Assembly: GCA_945897185.1 (NCBI GenBank)
Contig: CAMDFC010000015.1
Span: forward strand, 1 to 39,150
DNA: 39,150 bases
Reading direction: 5' to 3'
Source: Chitinophaga pinensis
Lineage (GTDB): Bacteria > Bacteroidota > Bacteroidia > Chitinophagales > Chitinophagaceae
Shown here: positions 25,835 to 34,741 of the stretch, piece after piece
Layout of the letters: the number at the start of each line of letters is the position of its first letter
Position numbering within the stretch: the stretch's first letter is position 1
The notes under the pieces: model-generated
What the model was told of the DNA's origin: nothing
Database searches by the model: none
Seen by the model: only the letters and a program-made list of their open reading frames with translations
Position numbers and translations under genes: made by a program

Positions 25835-26545
25835 TTATTCGTTTCTTTTTATCAGTTTTACTTTTTTGACCCTAATGTCTACCAAAGGTTTATCTCCCGA
25901 TCGCCGCCCACTGGTCTTGGTATTGGCAATTTTGTCTATAACATCAAAACCGCTCACTAGTTCTCCAAAAATGGTATAGGTTTGGTCTAGGTGAGGTGCT
26001 CCACCCAGGGTCTTGTATACTTCTCGTTGTTCTGTTGGGATTTTTTTGCCATTCAATCGATAGGTTTCTACGGAATCAAGTGATTTGTCGTTATACACCC
26101 TTCCCTGAACAATGTAAAACTGTACTCCACTGCTTTCTCGTTTAGGATTTAAACTGTCACCCATTCTTGCTGCAGCCAACATGCCTTTTTTATGAAATAA
26201 ACCTGGTATGATTTCAGCAGGCAGGGTATAAGCTTTAAGAAACGTATTGCTGTCCGCCTTGGCCTTGGTTTTTTCATCACCTGCTTGTATCATAAATCCT
26301 GCGATTACCCTGTGAAAGGCAATGCCATTGTAATACTTTGATTTTACCAATTTAATGAAATTGTCGCGGTGTAAGGGAGTAGCATCACTCAACCTCAAAA
26401 TAAGTACACCCGAATCTGTTTTCATTTGTATGTCCTTCTTCCTATCTCCCTCCTTAACTAAAACATCAGGCTGTGCTGATGTTGTTGTTGTAACAATCAT
26501 TAAATACAGGGCAATAAAAAGAGATCGTATCAATACCGGGTTCAT
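25835..26545 (-). CDS. Exported cyclophilin-type peptidyl-prolyl isomerase
   Basis: A 236-residue cyclophilin with an N-terminal signal sequence (hydrophobic to ~22, TTTTSAQPD), so it works in the periplasm, or is membrane-tethered if the signal is uncleaved. The fold is recognisable from GVLILRLSDATPLHRDNF and YYNGIAFHRVIAGFMIQAGD, which includes the active-site F-H-R and Q residues, and from the late YTIFGELVSGFDVIDKIA. Insertions around residues 130-175 make it longer than the minimal enzyme, as is common in Bacteroidota. Its start overlaps the stop of the 115-residue gene as ATGA, so the two are translationally coupled. Confidence 0.93.
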   Translation of the reverse strand: MNPVLIRSLFIALYLMIVTTTTSAQPDVLVKEGDRKKDIQMKTDSGVLILRLSDATPLHRDNFIKLVKSKYYNGIAFHRVIAGFMIQAGDEKTKAKADSNTFLKAYTLPAEIIPGLFHKKGMLAAARMGDSLNPKRESSGVQFYIVQGRVYNDKSLDSVETYRLNGKKIPTEQREVYKTLGGAPHLDQTYTIFGELVSGFDVIDKIANTKTSGRRSGDKPLVDIRVKKVKLIKRNE

Positions 26546-26889
26546 AAAAATTCATTTTGGGCAAAATAGAACAAGACATGGTCTTTCAATAAGTTTTCCT
26601 GTTCAAAAAGCGACATCATTTTGTATTCTTTGAGTTGTTTAAAATGAGGCCATCCGTCTTCATCCCACCCTTCGTGCTCATAATAACCGCTAGACATTAA
26701 GAGTGTACAGACCGCAATGTGCATGAGGTCTTCTTTTTGTTCCTTTGTAAATTTATGTCCCGCGCCATTCACTTCCTGCACGCCTATTAAAAAGAGGATG
26801 GATTCCATATCCGGCTTTTTGCCAAATTTTTCAATTAGTTTTTCTTCCAATTTCCACCAGCGGGTTTGTATATCATCTGCTGCATTCAT
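26542..26889 (-). CDS. Conserved-looking 115-residue cytosolic protein, unknown function
   Basis: I do not recognise this protein. It has 115 residues, no signal peptide or membrane segment, and is helical and acidic-aromatic: WWKLEEKLIEKFGKKPDMESILFLIGVQEVN, then KEQKEDLMHIAVCTLLMSSGYYEHEGWDEDGWPHF. The length, good codon structure and ATGA coupling to the downstream exported cyclophilin support a real gene. It is the first gene of the leftward unit and is divergent from serS by 75 bp. The WDEDGWPHF patch would suit a protein-protein or metal-binding surface, but nothing specific can be claimed. Confidence 0.8.
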   Translation of the reverse strand: MNAADDIQTRWWKLEEKLIEKFGKKPDMESILFLIGVQEVNGAGHKFTKEQKEDLMHIAVCTLLMSSGYYEHEGWDEDGWPHFKQLKEYKMMSLFEQENLLKDHVLFYFAQNEFL

Positions 26890-26893
26890 AGTG

Positions 26894-26901
26894 CGAAGTT
26901 A
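26894..26901 (-). promoter_or_regulatory. Candidate -7 element for the 115-aa gene/cyclophilin unit
   Basis: The minus strand reads TAACTTCG, one mismatch from TAnnTTTG, only 4 nt before the ATG at 26889. If real, the mRNA would be leaderless or nearly so. No -33 TTG at good spacing. Confidence 0.28.
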
Positions 26902-26920
26902 AACAAGATTCCGTTACCCA

Positions 26921-26951
26921 TTTAGTCATCCCTTCCTATTGCTTATCTTTG
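26921..26951 (+). promoter_or_regulatory. Putative Bacteroidota promoter for serS
   Basis: A perfect -7 box TATCTTTG (26944-26951) is preceded by TTTA (26921-26924), close to the TTTG -33 consensus, with the expected 19-bp spacer. The ATG is 13 nt after the -7 box, giving a leader of about 10 nt. Confidence 0.55.
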
Positions 26952-26964
26952 CTAAAAAAGAAGC

Positions 26965-28236
26965 ATGCTTCAGCTTGGCTACATACGCAATAACCGGGAA
27001 AAGGTATTGAAAGGATTAGAAAAGAAACAGTTCAAGGAGTTGGATTTGTTGGATAAAATTATTTCTTTTGACGACCAAAGAAAAAGCCTTCAAATGCAGT
27101 CGGATGAATTGTTGGCAAAGCGCAACCTGGTTTCCAAGGAAATCGGCGCTTTGATGGCACAAGGAAAAAAAGAAGAGGCGGAAGGCAAAAAAATAGTGGT
27201 CAGTTCCATGAAAGAGACCATTGATGCGTTAGGCCTTCAATTGGCAGAAACCGAAGCAAGTCTAAATGGCATTTTGTATCGTATTCCCAATCTTCCTGCG
27301 GATGTTGTTCCAGAAGGCAGTTCACCAGAGGAAAATAAAGTTATACGTGAACATGGAAACATACCTGTGTTGCATGAAGGGGCTGTCCCACATTGGGATT
27401 TGATCACCAAATATGATCTGGTAGATTTTCAAACTGGTGTTAAAATTACTGGAAGTGGATTCCCGGTCTACAAGGGAAAGGGAGCGAAATTGCAAAGAGC
27501 ACTTATTCAATATTTCCTGGATTACAATACTGCAGCTGGTTACACAGAGTATATTCCACCTTATGTGGTGAATGCCGCTTCTGCATTCGGAACCGGGCAA
27601 CTGCCTGATAAAGAAGGTCAGATGTACCATATTGGTGCAGATGAATTGTATCTGATTCCAACAGCAGAAGTACCAGTCACCAATATTTACCGTGATGAAA
27701 TTATTCCTTCATCTGCATTGCCAGTCAAGATGACTGCCTACACACCTTGTTTTAGAAGAGAGGCAGGTAGTTTTGGTAAAGAAGTGAGGGGGTTGAACAG
27801 GGTGCATCAGTTTGATAAAGTTGAAATTGTTTGTCTTACAGAAGCGAGTAAAAGCTATGGCTTTTTAGAAGAGATGGTGGGGCATGTAGAGCAGCTTTTG
27901 CAAAACTTGGGACTTCCCTACCGTATTTTGTTATTGTGTGGTGGCGATATGGGTTTTACGTCTGCCATGACCTATGATTTTGAGGTGTACAGTGCTGCGC
28001 AGCAAAGATGGTTGGAAGTGAGCTCGGTTTCTAATTTTGAATCTTATCAGACCAACAGAATGAAAATCAGGACCAAAGACGAGAATGGCAAAACGCAATT
28101 GCTGCACTCGCTCAACGGCAGTTCTTTGGCACTCCCTCGTATACTTGCAAGTTTATTGGAGAATTGTCAAACTCCAGATGGTATTAAGATTCCTGAAGTG
28201 CTTCAGCCTTATTTTGGTTCTGCCACCATCAGCTGA
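26965..28236 (+). CDS. serS: Seryl-tRNA synthetase
   Basis: Class II synthetase that charges tRNA-Ser and tRNA-Sec. The N-terminal antiparallel coiled-coil arm spans ~30-100 (KQFKELDLLDKII to LQLAETEASLNGIL). The catalytic core has the TxE loop (LIPTAEVPVTN), motif 2 (FRREAGSFGKEVRGLNRVHQF) and motif 3 (LNGSSLALPRILASLLEN). Length of 423 residues is normal. The last 28 bp overlap the 3' end of the convergent AlkB-like gene, so the tail QPYFGSATIS is encoded antisense to the AlkB C-terminus. Confidence 0.98.
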   Translation: MLQLGYIRNNREKVLKGLEKKQFKELDLLDKIISFDDQRKSLQMQSDELLAKRNLVSKEIGALMAQGKKEEAEGKKIVVSSMKETIDALGLQLAETEASLNGILYRIPNLPADVVPEGSSPEENKVIREHGNIPVLHEGAVPHWDLITKYDLVDFQTGVKITGSGFPVYKGKGAKLQRALIQYFLDYNTAAGYTEYIPPYVVNAASAFGTGQLPDKEGQMYHIGADELYLIPTAEVPVTNIYRDEIIPSSALPVKMTAYTPCFRREAGSFGKEVRGLNRVHQFDKVEIVCLTEASKSYGFLEEMVGHVEQLLQNLGLPYRILLLCGGDMGFTSAMTYDFEVYSAAQQRWLEVSSVSNFESYQTNRMKIRTKDENGKTQLLHSLNGSSLALPRILASLLENCQTPDGIKIPEVLQPYFGSATIS

Positions 28237-29312
28237 TACGCTTGCTGATACCGGTCAATTCTCCTGTTCATGATGGCAAACCACAATGGTGGGAAAAGTG
28301 ATAGAATTACCATGCCCGGATAACCCGTTGGCATCTGTGGGGCATGGTCGTGGTGCCTAAGTATTTGGTATTTTCTGCTGGCCAAATAGTGATGATCACT
28401 GTGCCTAGATAATTCAAATAAGATTAATCTACCTAAAACGTGACTACTGTTCCAGCTGTGCTCAGGCATTGCTCTCTCGTATCCCTTTTCGGTTTTCCTT
28501 CTTTCTAATCCGTAATGTTCAATATAGTTGATTGTCTCTAGTAAAAGGAATCCAATTGTTGCAGCTACGAAAAACGACAACAAGACCATCCACCCAAAGA
28601 ACATAAAAATAGCTGTAATGAATAACAATTGGAGCAACTGGAATTGTAACATTTGGTTACTAAAATGAAATACAGGTTTGCCTTTTTTCTTTTGTTCATC
28701 CGCTGCAATATGCCATGCGGATAAAAAACCCATGATGACTGTACGGAAATAAAATAAATAAATTATTTCACCTCTTCTTGCACTACTCGGATCTTCTTTG
28801 GTGGATACATTTTTGTGGTGTCCTTTGTTGTGCTCTATGTAAAAATGCATGTACAGAGAAGTCAACAGTAAAGCTTTTGCAAAATTTCTTTCATATAAAT
28901 TTCTTCGATGTCCCAGTTCATGTCCAACATTAATACCAAATGTTCCGCAAAGGAGTCCCATTACTACAATTCTACCAATTAACTCCAATGAAGTCAATGT
29001 TGGATCTTGAATGGATGTAAAAAAAAGATAGAGAGCATAGTATTGAAGTGGTACAATTAAGTATAGCCATAAATCATATAGCCTGTCCTCTTTTGCAATT
29101 TGCTCCTCAGCAGCAGACATATTTTTTTCTGCTGCAGGAAAGAGTATCTCAACAATAGGGATAAAGGCAAATGCAAATAGTATAGGCCATGCGATTACCC
29201 ATCCCTTTTCATGAAAGGCAAACCAAGCAAGCAAATAAATACTTAATGGTGCAGCAAACTTTAATGCTCTTATATTCATACAATAAATTGATTTCATAGA
29301 AGGATTAATCAT
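28209..29312 (-). CDS. AlkB-type membrane di-iron alkane hydroxylase / fatty acid desaturase family
   Basis: A 367-residue integral membrane di-iron enzyme. The histidine boxes are complete: HELGHR (131-136), EHNKGHH (160-166) and RHSDHH (303-308). The extra motif NYIEHYGLER (262-271) is characteristic of alkane 1-monooxygenases and separates them from ordinary desaturases. It could hydroxylate medium-chain alkanes or a lipid chain; no rubredoxin or rubredoxin reductase gene is near. The start is uncertain: ATG 29312 overlaps the POT gene by 8 bp, while 29297 (M6) or 29279 (M12, MNIRALKF) would begin closer to the first TM helix. Cotranscription with the POT gene is likely. Confidence 0.88.
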   Translation of the reverse strand: MINPSMKSIYCMNIRALKFAAPLSIYLLAWFAFHEKGWVIAWPILFAFAFIPIVEILFPAAEKNMSAAEEQIAKEDRLYDLWLYLIVPLQYYALYLFFTSIQDPTLTSLELIGRIVVMGLLCGTFGINVGHELGHRRNLYERNFAKALLLTSLYMHFYIEHNKGHHKNVSTKEDPSSARRGEIIYLFYFRTVIMGFLSAWHIAADEQKKKGKPVFHFSNQMLQFQLLQLLFITAIFMFFGWMVLLSFFVAATIGFLLLETINYIEHYGLERRKTEKGYERAMPEHSWNSSHVLGRLILFELSRHSDHHYLASRKYQILRHHDHAPQMPTGYPGMVILSLFPPLWFAIMNRRIDRYQQAYQLMVAEPK

Positions 29313-30864
29313 TCATCAAGTTCTGAAGTTTTCTTGAAAGGAAAAAAAGAATAAATGCGGCAATGCCAGACATCACTACAAATACCATGAAGAAGGAATA
29401 GTTGTTTTCAATAGGATAGCCTAAGATGAACTTGGCTTTACCCTCTTCAGGATAGAGTTTGCTTAATGCACCTGCTAAATAGTTGGCAAAAGCATTTGCT
29501 GTAAACCAAACAGCCATCAACATGGAAGCAAATTTTACAGGTGCAAGTTTATTTACCAATGACAATCCAATTGGAGATAGACAAAGCTCACCTGCAGTAT
29601 GCAAGGCGTACATACCTACTAGCCAAATCATGCTCACTTTAATTCCAGGTTGAACATTTTTCACTCCAAAAGCAATCCATAAATAACCCAAAGCGAGAAG
29701 AAGCAGTCCCCAAGCCATTTTAGTTGGCGAAGAAGGATCTAGTTTCCCCAACTTCACCCATAACCAAGCAAAGATGGGAGCAAATCCTACTACAAAAATG
29801 GAATTCAGTGAAGCAAAAAAGCTTGCTGGAACTACAAAAAAGTCTAAGTCGCGGTTGGTTTGTTCATCCGCAAAGAAAGTAAGTGAGGCACCAGCTTGTT
29901 CATAGGCGCTCCAGAAGAAGACAACAAAAAAAGAGACTGTAAAAATTACAGCCACTTTGCTTTTTTCAAGTTTGGTAAGGCTTTTGTCTGTGAATATGAT
30001 AAATGCAATAACTAGAATACAGGCAACCAATAGAAAGACAAGGTTGGTAAATAGGGCAGTTGAGATGTTTAGACTACCAATATTGAAACCCCAATGTTGG
30101 ATCTGAGCAAGTCCAGAGTCCATATACAAAAGTGTAGTGGCTGCCCCAATTAGTAAAAGGAAAACAACAAGTCCGAAAATAGGATTTTTGCTGTAAGAGG
30201 GAGCATTAGTGGGTACTTCACCTAATGTTTTTAGATCGGGTCCTACCACGTATTTTTTATGATAAAGTACTTGAACCACTACGCTCAATAGCATACCAAT
30301 TCCCCCCGCCATGAATGCCCATTTGAAATCTGCCGGATTACCGGTGTCGCCAACCAATCCGCAAATAAACGGACCTAATGCGCCACCTACATTTATTCCC
30401 ATATAGAAGATGGTATAGGCAGAATCGATTCTGCGGTCTCCTTTTGGATAGAGTTGACCAACCAATGCAGATATATTGGGTTTAAAAAATCCATTTCCTG
30501 AAATCATAAAACCCAATCCGGTAAAAAAGAGCATGGTAGACAATTCGGGGTTGGAGATATAGGTACTGCCACAAAAGAAAAGGATAAATTCCCCAATCGC
30601 CATTACCAGTCCACCAATAATAATCGAACGTTGGTTCCCCCAAAAACGATCTGCAAAATACCCGCCAATCAAAGGGGTGAGGTATACAAGGCTGGTATAG
30701 CCTCCGTAAAGTTGAGAAGAGAAGTCTTTTGAAAACAGCAAAGCTTTGGTCATGAACAATACCAAAATGGCCCTCATGCCATAATAGTTAAATCGCTCCC
30801 ACATTTCGGTTGCGAAGAGTACATAAAGTCCTTTTGGATGCGATAGATTTTGGTTGGCTGACAT
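29305..30864 (-). CDS. POT family proton-coupled peptide transporter
   Basis: A 519-residue major-facilitator protein of the POT/PTR type that imports di- and tripeptides with protons. The ExxER signature is at the N-terminus (EMWERFNYYGMRAILVLF), and the second family motif region GGYFADRFWGNQRSIIIGG and FYMGINVGGALGPFICG follow. About 14 hydrophobic segments are visible, as in bacterial POTs. TAGELCLSPIGLSLVNKLAP is the typical late motif. A weak -7-like match (TATTTTAG on the minus strand, 30887-30894) lies upstream. It is divergent from purD by 83 bp and probably heads a two-gene unit with the AlkB-like gene. Confidence 0.95.
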   Translation of the reverse strand: MSANQNLSHPKGLYVLFATEMWERFNYYGMRAILVLFMTKALLFSKDFSSQLYGGYTSLVYLTPLIGGYFADRFWGNQRSIIIGGLVMAIGEFILFFCGSTYISNPELSTMLFFTGLGFMISGNGFFKPNISALVGQLYPKGDRRIDSAYTIFYMGINVGGALGPFICGLVGDTGNPADFKWAFMAGGIGMLLSVVVQVLYHKKYVVGPDLKTLGEVPTNAPSYSKNPIFGLVVFLLLIGAATTLLYMDSGLAQIQHWGFNIGSLNISTALFTNLVFLLVACILVIAFIIFTDKSLTKLEKSKVAVIFTVSFFVVFFWSAYEQAGASLTFFADEQTNRDLDFFVVPASFFASLNSIFVVGFAPIFAWLWVKLGKLDPSSPTKMAWGLLLLALGYLWIAFGVKNVQPGIKVSMIWLVGMYALHTAGELCLSPIGLSLVNKLAPVKFASMLMAVWFTANAFANYLAGALSKLYPEEGKAKFILGYPIENNYSFFMVFVVMSGIAAFILFFLSRKLQNLMND

Positions 30865-30903
30865 GGGTCTATGTTTATTGATGTTCCTAAAATAAGCAAT
30901 TTG

Positions 30904-30911
30904 TATCTTCG
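30904..30911 (+). promoter_or_regulatory. Candidate -7 element for purD
   Basis: TATCTTCG, one mismatch from TAnnTTTG, 36 nt before the purD ATG. A TTG at 30878-30880 is 23 nt further upstream, slightly longer than the usual 19-20 nt spacer. Confidence 0.3.
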
Positions 30912-30947
30912 CTAGCAGGTTTTAGACATACAAACATTTTTTCCGAT

Positions 30948-32231
30948 ATGAATATACTTCTTTTGGGTACAGGCGGACGAGAGCATGCCATGGCATGGAA
31001 AATCAAACAAAGCGCACATTGTACAGCCCTTTTTATTGCTCCTGGGAACCCAGGAACGGCTTTCTGTGGCGAAAATATAGCCATTGGGGTGAATGATTTC
31101 CCCGCACTTGGCGCTTTTTGTTTAGAGAAAAACATCCAGATGTTGGTTGTTGGTCCTGAAGACCCTTTGGTAAATGGCGTTTACAATTATTTTAAAGCCG
31201 ACCCTTCTTTGTCGACCATCACTGTGGTTGGTCCTTCCGCCAAAGCTGCATTGCTCGAAGGCAGTAAGGCTTTTGCAAAGGCATTCATGGAGCGCAATGG
31301 TATACCGACTGCCGGATACCGGGAGTTTACCAAAGAAAATTACAGTGAGGGAGTGGCCTATTTGCAATCCCATTCGTTACCCATAGTTTTAAAAGCAGAT
31401 GGGTTGGCTGCTGGAAAAGGGGTGGTAATTGCACAAACAACGGAGGAGGCATTGGATAGTTTTGAAGATATGATTCAATCTTCTCGCTTTGGAACAGCAA
31501 GCGAGCGGGTAGTGGTTGAGGAGTTTCTAACTGGTGTGGAGTTGAGTATGTTTGCACTTACGGATGGAAAAGATTTTGTTTTGTTACCTGAAGCAAAGGA
31601 TTACAAGCGCATAGGAGAAGGGGATACGGGTCCAAATACCGGAGGTATGGGTGCAGTTAGTCCAGTTCCTTTTGCAGATGCTGCCTTCATGAAAAAAGTA
31701 ATGGATCAAGTAGTGAAACCCACTATTAGCGGACTTCTAAAGGAAAATTTGGTGTACAAAGGCTTTGTGTTTTTTGGATTAATTAATGTTGGTGGTGAGC
31801 CATTTGTGATTGAATACAATTGCCGTATGGGTGATCCTGAAACAGAAGTGGTGCTGCCCAGGTTGAAATCTGATTTGGTAGAACTTTTCCTAGACATGGA
31901 AAACGGAAATCTTGCAAATTCAATTGTAGAGATAGACCCAAGAGCTGCTGCAACAGTGGTTTTGGTGAGTGGAGGATATCCTGGTGATTTTGTGAAGGGT
32001 AAAAAAATCAGTGGATTGACTACTGCATTCAACGAGGGCACACAAATTTTTTATGCAGGTATCAGTGCAAAAAATAACGGTTTAGAGACCAGTGGTGGAA
32101 GAGTTGCTGCTGTTACTTCTTATGGAAAATCTATTGCCGATGCAGTAGCATCATCGATAGTGGCTATTGATAAAATTGAATTTGAGGGAATGGCCTTCCG
32201 CAAGGATATTGGCTATGAATTCAAAAATTAA
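30948..32231 (+). CDS. purD: Phosphoribosylamine-glycine ligase (GAR synthetase)
   Basis: Second step of purine synthesis: joins glycine to phosphoribosylamine using ATP. The N-terminus MNILLLGTGGREHAMAWKI is diagnostic. The ATP-grasp core shows LPIVLKADGLAAGKGVVIA, VVVEEFLTGVELSMF and the signature YNCRMGDPETEVVLPRL. The C-terminal domain ends normally. 427 residues is the family's usual length. It is not in a pur operon; its neighbours are the POT transporter (divergent) and mreB, 71 bp downstream on the same strand. Confidence 0.98.
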   Translation: MNILLLGTGGREHAMAWKIKQSAHCTALFIAPGNPGTAFCGENIAIGVNDFPALGAFCLEKNIQMLVVGPEDPLVNGVYNYFKADPSLSTITVVGPSAKAALLEGSKAFAKAFMERNGIPTAGYREFTKENYSEGVAYLQSHSLPIVLKADGLAAGKGVVIAQTTEEALDSFEDMIQSSRFGTASERVVVEEFLTGVELSMFALTDGKDFVLLPEAKDYKRIGEGDTGPNTGGMGAVSPVPFADAAFMKKVMDQVVKPTISGLLKENLVYKGFVFFGLINVGGEPFVIEYNCRMGDPETEVVLPRLKSDLVELFLDMENGNLANSIVEIDPRAAATVVLVSGGYPGDFVKGKKISGLTTAFNEGTQIFYAGISAKNNGLETSGGRVAAVTSYGKSIADAVASSIVAIDKIEFEGMAFRKDIGYEFKN

Positions 32232-32251
32232 GGTAAGGCTGAAAAACCTGA

Positions 32252-32281
32252 TTGTTTATTGGGTTATTTGAATGAAATTTG
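32252..32281 (+). promoter_or_regulatory. Candidate promoter for the mreB cluster
   Basis: GAAATTTG (32274-32281, one mismatch from TAnnTTTG) with a TTG at 32252-32254 and a 19-bp spacer, 21 nt before the mreB ATG. The spacing is right but the first base of the -7 box is not consensus. Confidence 0.35.
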
Positions 32282-32302
32282 TAGAGTTCCAAAAAAGATT
32301 AC

Positions 32303-33328
32303 ATGGGATTATTTTCCTGGTTTACGCAAGACATAGCCGTCGATCTTGGCACGGCCAATACGCTTATCATCCACAACGATGAAATTGTAGTGAATGAACC
32401 TTCTATTGTTGCATTGGACAGAAACAATCCAAAGCAATTGTTGGCAGTTGGTAAGAAGGCTTTGTTGATGCACGAAAAGACACACGAAAGTATAAGGACG
32501 GTTCGTCCTTTGAAAGATGGTGTAATTGCCGACTTCAATGCTGCTGAATTGATGATTAGGGAAATGATCAAGTTGATTTATCCCAAAAAACCATTGTTTC
32601 CACCGAGCTGGAAAATGATGATATGCATTCCATCGAGTATAACAGAAGTAGAAAAAAGAGCAGTGCGTGATAGTGCAGAGCAAGCAGGTGCTAAAGAAGT
32701 ATATTTAATTCATGAACCCATGGCTGCTGCATTGGGTATCGGTATTGATGTTACTGAGCCAATAGGAAATATGATTATTGATATTGGAGGTGGAACAACA
32801 GGTATTACAGTTATAGCATTAGCGGGTATAGTTTGTGATCAGTCAATTCGAATTGCAGGTGATGAGCTCACTGCAGATATCATGGAGGCTTTGCGACGTT
32901 ACCACAGTTTGTTGATTGGAGAAAGAACGGCAGAGCAAATCAAGATTCATGTGGGTGCTGCAATGAAAGATTTAGACAACCCCCCAGAGGACATGGCAGT
33001 AAATGGACGTGATTTAGTTACAGGTATTCCAAAACAAATCATGGTGAGCTACCAAGAAATTGCCGAGGCGTTGGATAAATCAATTTTTAAAATTGAAGAA
33101 GCAATTTTAAAAGCATTGGAAACAACTCCCCCTGAGCTTGCAGCCGATATTTACAGACGTGGTTTGTACATAACTGGAGGTGGTTCGTTGTTGAGGGGCT
33201 TAGACAAGCGCCTTACACAGAAGATGAAGCTTCCCGTTCATTTGGCTGAAGACCCGCTGAAGAGCGTGGTGCGTGGGACAGGCATTGCGCTAAAAAATTA
33301 CTCCAATTTTCCTTTCATCATGCGATGA
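32303..33328 (+). CDS. mreB: Rod shape-determining protein MreB
   Basis: Bacterial actin that positions the elongation machinery under the inner membrane. The actin-fold phosphate loops are present: DLGTANTLI near the N-terminus and IDIGGGTTGITVIAL at ~155-170, plus the adenosine motif GGGSLLRGLDKRL near the C-terminus. The amphipathic N-terminal MGLFSWFTQ resembles the membrane-binding helix of MreB. 341 residues is normal. First gene of mreB-mreC-mreD-PBP2-rodA; mreC follows after 33 bp. Confidence 0.98.
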   Translation: MGLFSWFTQDIAVDLGTANTLIIHNDEIVVNEPSIVALDRNNPKQLLAVGKKALLMHEKTHESIRTVRPLKDGVIADFNAAELMIREMIKLIYPKKPLFPPSWKMMICIPSSITEVEKRAVRDSAEQAGAKEVYLIHEPMAAALGIGIDVTEPIGNMIIDIGGGTTGITVIALAGIVCDQSIRIAGDELTADIMEALRRYHSLLIGERTAEQIKIHVGAAMKDLDNPPEDMAVNGRDLVTGIPKQIMVSYQEIAEALDKSIFKIEEAILKALETTPPELAADIYRRGLYITGGGSLLRGLDKRLTQKMKLPVHLAEDPLKSVVRGTGIALKNYSNFPFIMR

Positions 33329-33361
33329 TTTGGATAAAAAAACACAAGGAGCAAGAACTCC

Positions 33362-34210
33362 ATGCATAACGTTTTTTTATTTCTAAGACGCTATTCTGTT
33401 TTCATTATTTTTTTGGTGATGCAAATTGTTGCGTTGGTAATGTTATTTACCGACAATAGATTTCACAATACTGTCTTTGGGATGGTTTCTAATGTGGTTT
33501 CAGGAAACATCAATCAGCGCGTAAACCGTGCTGAAGAGTTTCTTTCTTTGAGTGAGCAAAATAAAAAATTAAGAGAGCAAAATGCAGTTTTACTTTCTAT
33601 GATGCCAAGCGGAATTTTGATAACTGATTCTGCATACAAGTTAGTTACAGATACAGTTAAATTGGATTCCTTAAAAGAATACAGACAGTACCAATACCTA
33701 TCAGCCAAAATTATTTCTAATTCTGTTTTTTTGCAGCAGAATTATATCATGTTGCATCGAGGTAGTGCTGAAGGAGTAGCACCCAATATGGCTGTGGTTG
33801 GAATGGACGGCATTATTGGTACAGTTGTTCATGTTTCTGAAAACATGTCACTTGTAATGAGTCTGTTGAATAGGCAGTCGAAAGTAATTGCTACCTTAAA
33901 AAAAGGCAGTGGATTGGGGGAGGTGAGTTGGGATGGCAAGGATCCTCGGTATTTGCTACTCACCAAAATACCTAAAACGGTGGTTATTAAAAAAGGGGAT
34001 ACCGTGGTTTCTAGTCCGTATTCTGATAAGTTTCCGCCAGGATTGCCAATCGGCACTGTGTATAAGGTTGAACAGGATCAAGAAACCAATACGTATATAC
34101 TATTGGTGAAAACAGCGGTAGATTTTTACAATGTTCAACATGCTTATGCCGTGAAAAATTTACTACAAGAGGAAATGAATGAATTAAAACGAAAGCTCAT
34201 CAAAGAATGA
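33362..34210 (+). CDS. mreC: Rod shape-determining protein MreC
   Basis: Bitopic scaffold that links cytoplasmic MreB with the periplasmic PBP2/RodA complex. One N-terminal TM helix (~11-29), then a coiled coil (~55-80, SLSEQNKKLREQNAVLLSM) and the two beta domains of MreC (IMLHRGSAEGVAPNMAVVGMDGIIGTV, then LLTKIPKTVVIKKGDTVVSSPYS). 282 residues is usual. The stop overlaps the mreD start by 4 bp (ATGA). Confidence 0.94.
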   Translation: MHNVFLFLRRYSVFIIFLVMQIVALVMLFTDNRFHNTVFGMVSNVVSGNINQRVNRAEEFLSLSEQNKKLREQNAVLLSMMPSGILITDSAYKLVTDTVKLDSLKEYRQYQYLSAKIISNSVFLQQNYIMLHRGSAEGVAPNMAVVGMDGIIGTVVHVSENMSLVMSLLNRQSKVIATLKKGSGLGEVSWDGKDPRYLLLTKIPKTVVIKKGDTVVSSPYSDKFPPGLPIGTVYKVEQDQETNTYILLVKTAVDFYNVQHAYAVKNLLQEEMNELKRKLIKE

Positions 34211-34728
34211 ACCTTGTAGTAAAAAATATCATTCGACTCACGCTGATGCTGGCAATACAGGTTTTTGTATTGAATAAGGTACCACCTTTACACCAATTCA
34301 TAGTGCCTTATTTTTATTTTGTTTTTCTTCTCTGGCTTCCTTTCAAAATAACCCGAACAGCATTGTTGTTTGTTGCTTTTGGTTTCGGATATTTGACTGA
34401 TATTTTTTACAAAACGCCGGGATTGCATGTGGCAGCATGTGTATTCCTTGCGTATTTAAGACCTCCATTTATTAAATTACTTCTACCCAAAGAGGCTACT
34501 GAATGGGGAAATGAAGAGCCTTCACGAAAAACCATGGGTCAATTGCCTTATATCACCTATGTAGTGGGACTGACACTTATTCACAATTTTTATCTGATTT
34601 TATTAGAATGGTTGCAGTTTGGTAGTTTTTTGTATTTCACAGGAAAGTTATTGGCTACCACTTTGGTTAGTCTTCTGATGATCATTATTGCTGATCTTTT
34701 ACTAAGCAGAAATTCAAGAACACGTTAA
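34207..34728 (+). CDS. mreD: Rod shape-determining protein MreD
   Basis: A small inner-membrane protein of the elongasome. It has 173 residues and about five hydrophobic segments; MreD sequences are poorly conserved, so the call rests on position after mreC, the length and the membrane pattern (for example VPYFYFVFLLWLPFKITRTALLFVAFGFGYLTD, shown here by its ends VPYFYFVFLL and GFGYLTD). Translation is probably coupled to mreC through the ATGA overlap. PBP2 follows after 43 bp. Confidence 0.88.
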   Translation: MNLVVKNIIRLTLMLAIQVFVLNKVPPLHQFIVPYFYFVFLLWLPFKITRTALLFVAFGFGYLTDIFYKTPGLHVAACVFLAYLRPPFIKLLLPKEATEWGNEEPSRKTMGQLPYITYVVGLTLIHNFYLILLEWLQFGSFLYFTGKLLATTLVSLLMIIIADLLLSRNSRTR

Positions 34729-34741
34729 CAGCGCAAATGCT

